Part shown: piece by piece, positions 62,806 to 62,892 of the stretch
Position numbering within the stretch: the first letter of the stretch is position 1
Layout: the number at the start of each line of letters is the position of its first letter
DNA from: Fundidesulfovibrio soli
GTDB lineage: Bacteria > Desulfobacterota > Desulfovibrionia > Desulfovibrionales > Desulfovibrionaceae
Reading direction: 5' to 3'
Assembly (NCBI RefSeq): GCF_022808695.1
Contig: NZ_JAKZKW010000012.1
Location: 1 to 62,892, forward strand
DNA: 62,892 bases
Position numbers and translations under genes: made by a program
Notes under the pieces: model-generated
Seen by the model: only the letters and a program-made list of their open reading frames with translations
Databases searched by the model: none
What the model was told of the DNA's origin: nothing

Positions 62806-62892
<87 letters not shown>

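Overview
The window is a GC-rich bacterial chromosome segment. The best guess is a Desulfovibrio-type anaerobe (Desulfovibrionales); this is inferred from gene content, not from a marker gene. The pointers are a four-haem NrfH plus lipoprotein NrfA nitrite reductase, the futalosine menaquinone genes mqnA, mqnC, mqnD and mqnE, a homotrimeric-type outer-membrane porin and the general codon style. No integrase, transposase, CRISPR array or rRNA was seen. One tRNA-Arg(UCU) is present. The right end runs into poly-G tracts, which look like an assembly or contig-end artefact.

Layout. 1-2.4 kb: small secreted proteins of unknown function. 2.4-5.1 kb: nrfHA behind a CRP/FNR/HcpR-type palindrome, closed by a strong terminator. 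5.2-9 kb: a membrane SpoIIE-type phosphatase with an in-frame UGA near its 5' end, a membrane acyltransferase and an SH3/coiled-coil membrane protein. 9.1-11.4 kb: folC, a class II cyclic-nucleotide phosphodiesterase-like hydrolase and tRNA-Arg. 11.6-13.5 kb: a GDSL-lipase autotransporter.

13.8-33.9 kb is a surface-glycan or glycolipid locus, almost all on the plus strand and with many overlapping genes. It holds an MBOAT/SGNH acetylation pair, an SDR-type sugar epimerase lacking the usual Lys, membrane proteins, an AglD-type flippase-like protein, hexapeptide acyltransferases, a glycosyltransferase fused to a DegT aminotransferase, two B12-binding radical SAM enzymes flanking an AsnB-type amidotransferase, another glycosyltransferase and several unknown proteins. 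A seven-copy 13-bp tandem repeat and a 125-bp inverted-repeat element lie in its intergenic gaps.

34-43.7 kb: a secreted subtilase, a Uup-like ABC-F ATPase, two PAS sensor histidine kinases (the second a hybrid) and an unknown protein. 43.9-48.7 kb: an RND efflux operon (membrane fusion protein, pump, MarR regulator). 48.8-54 kb: an acyltransferase and an unusual operon of chrB-like gene, DUF2148 Fe-S protein and two MFS transporters, apparently driven by a leaderless promoter overlapped by a palindrome. 54.3-56.2 kb: an HdeA-like periplasmic protein and the porin. 56.2-60.8 kb: tetR-mqnE-mqnC-mqnA with divergent mqnD; the tetR and mqnD starts share one CATG and a 6-2-6 palindrome sits beside a promoter-like sequence. 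60.8-62.5 kb: a small protein with three 18-residue repeats, a DUF4239-like membrane protein and a Bcp-type peroxiredoxin.

The most promising undescribed units are the chrB/DUF2148/MFS/MFS operon, the TetR-controlled futalosine locus, and the glycan locus with its glycosyltransferase-aminotransferase fusion and radical SAM/AsnB core.
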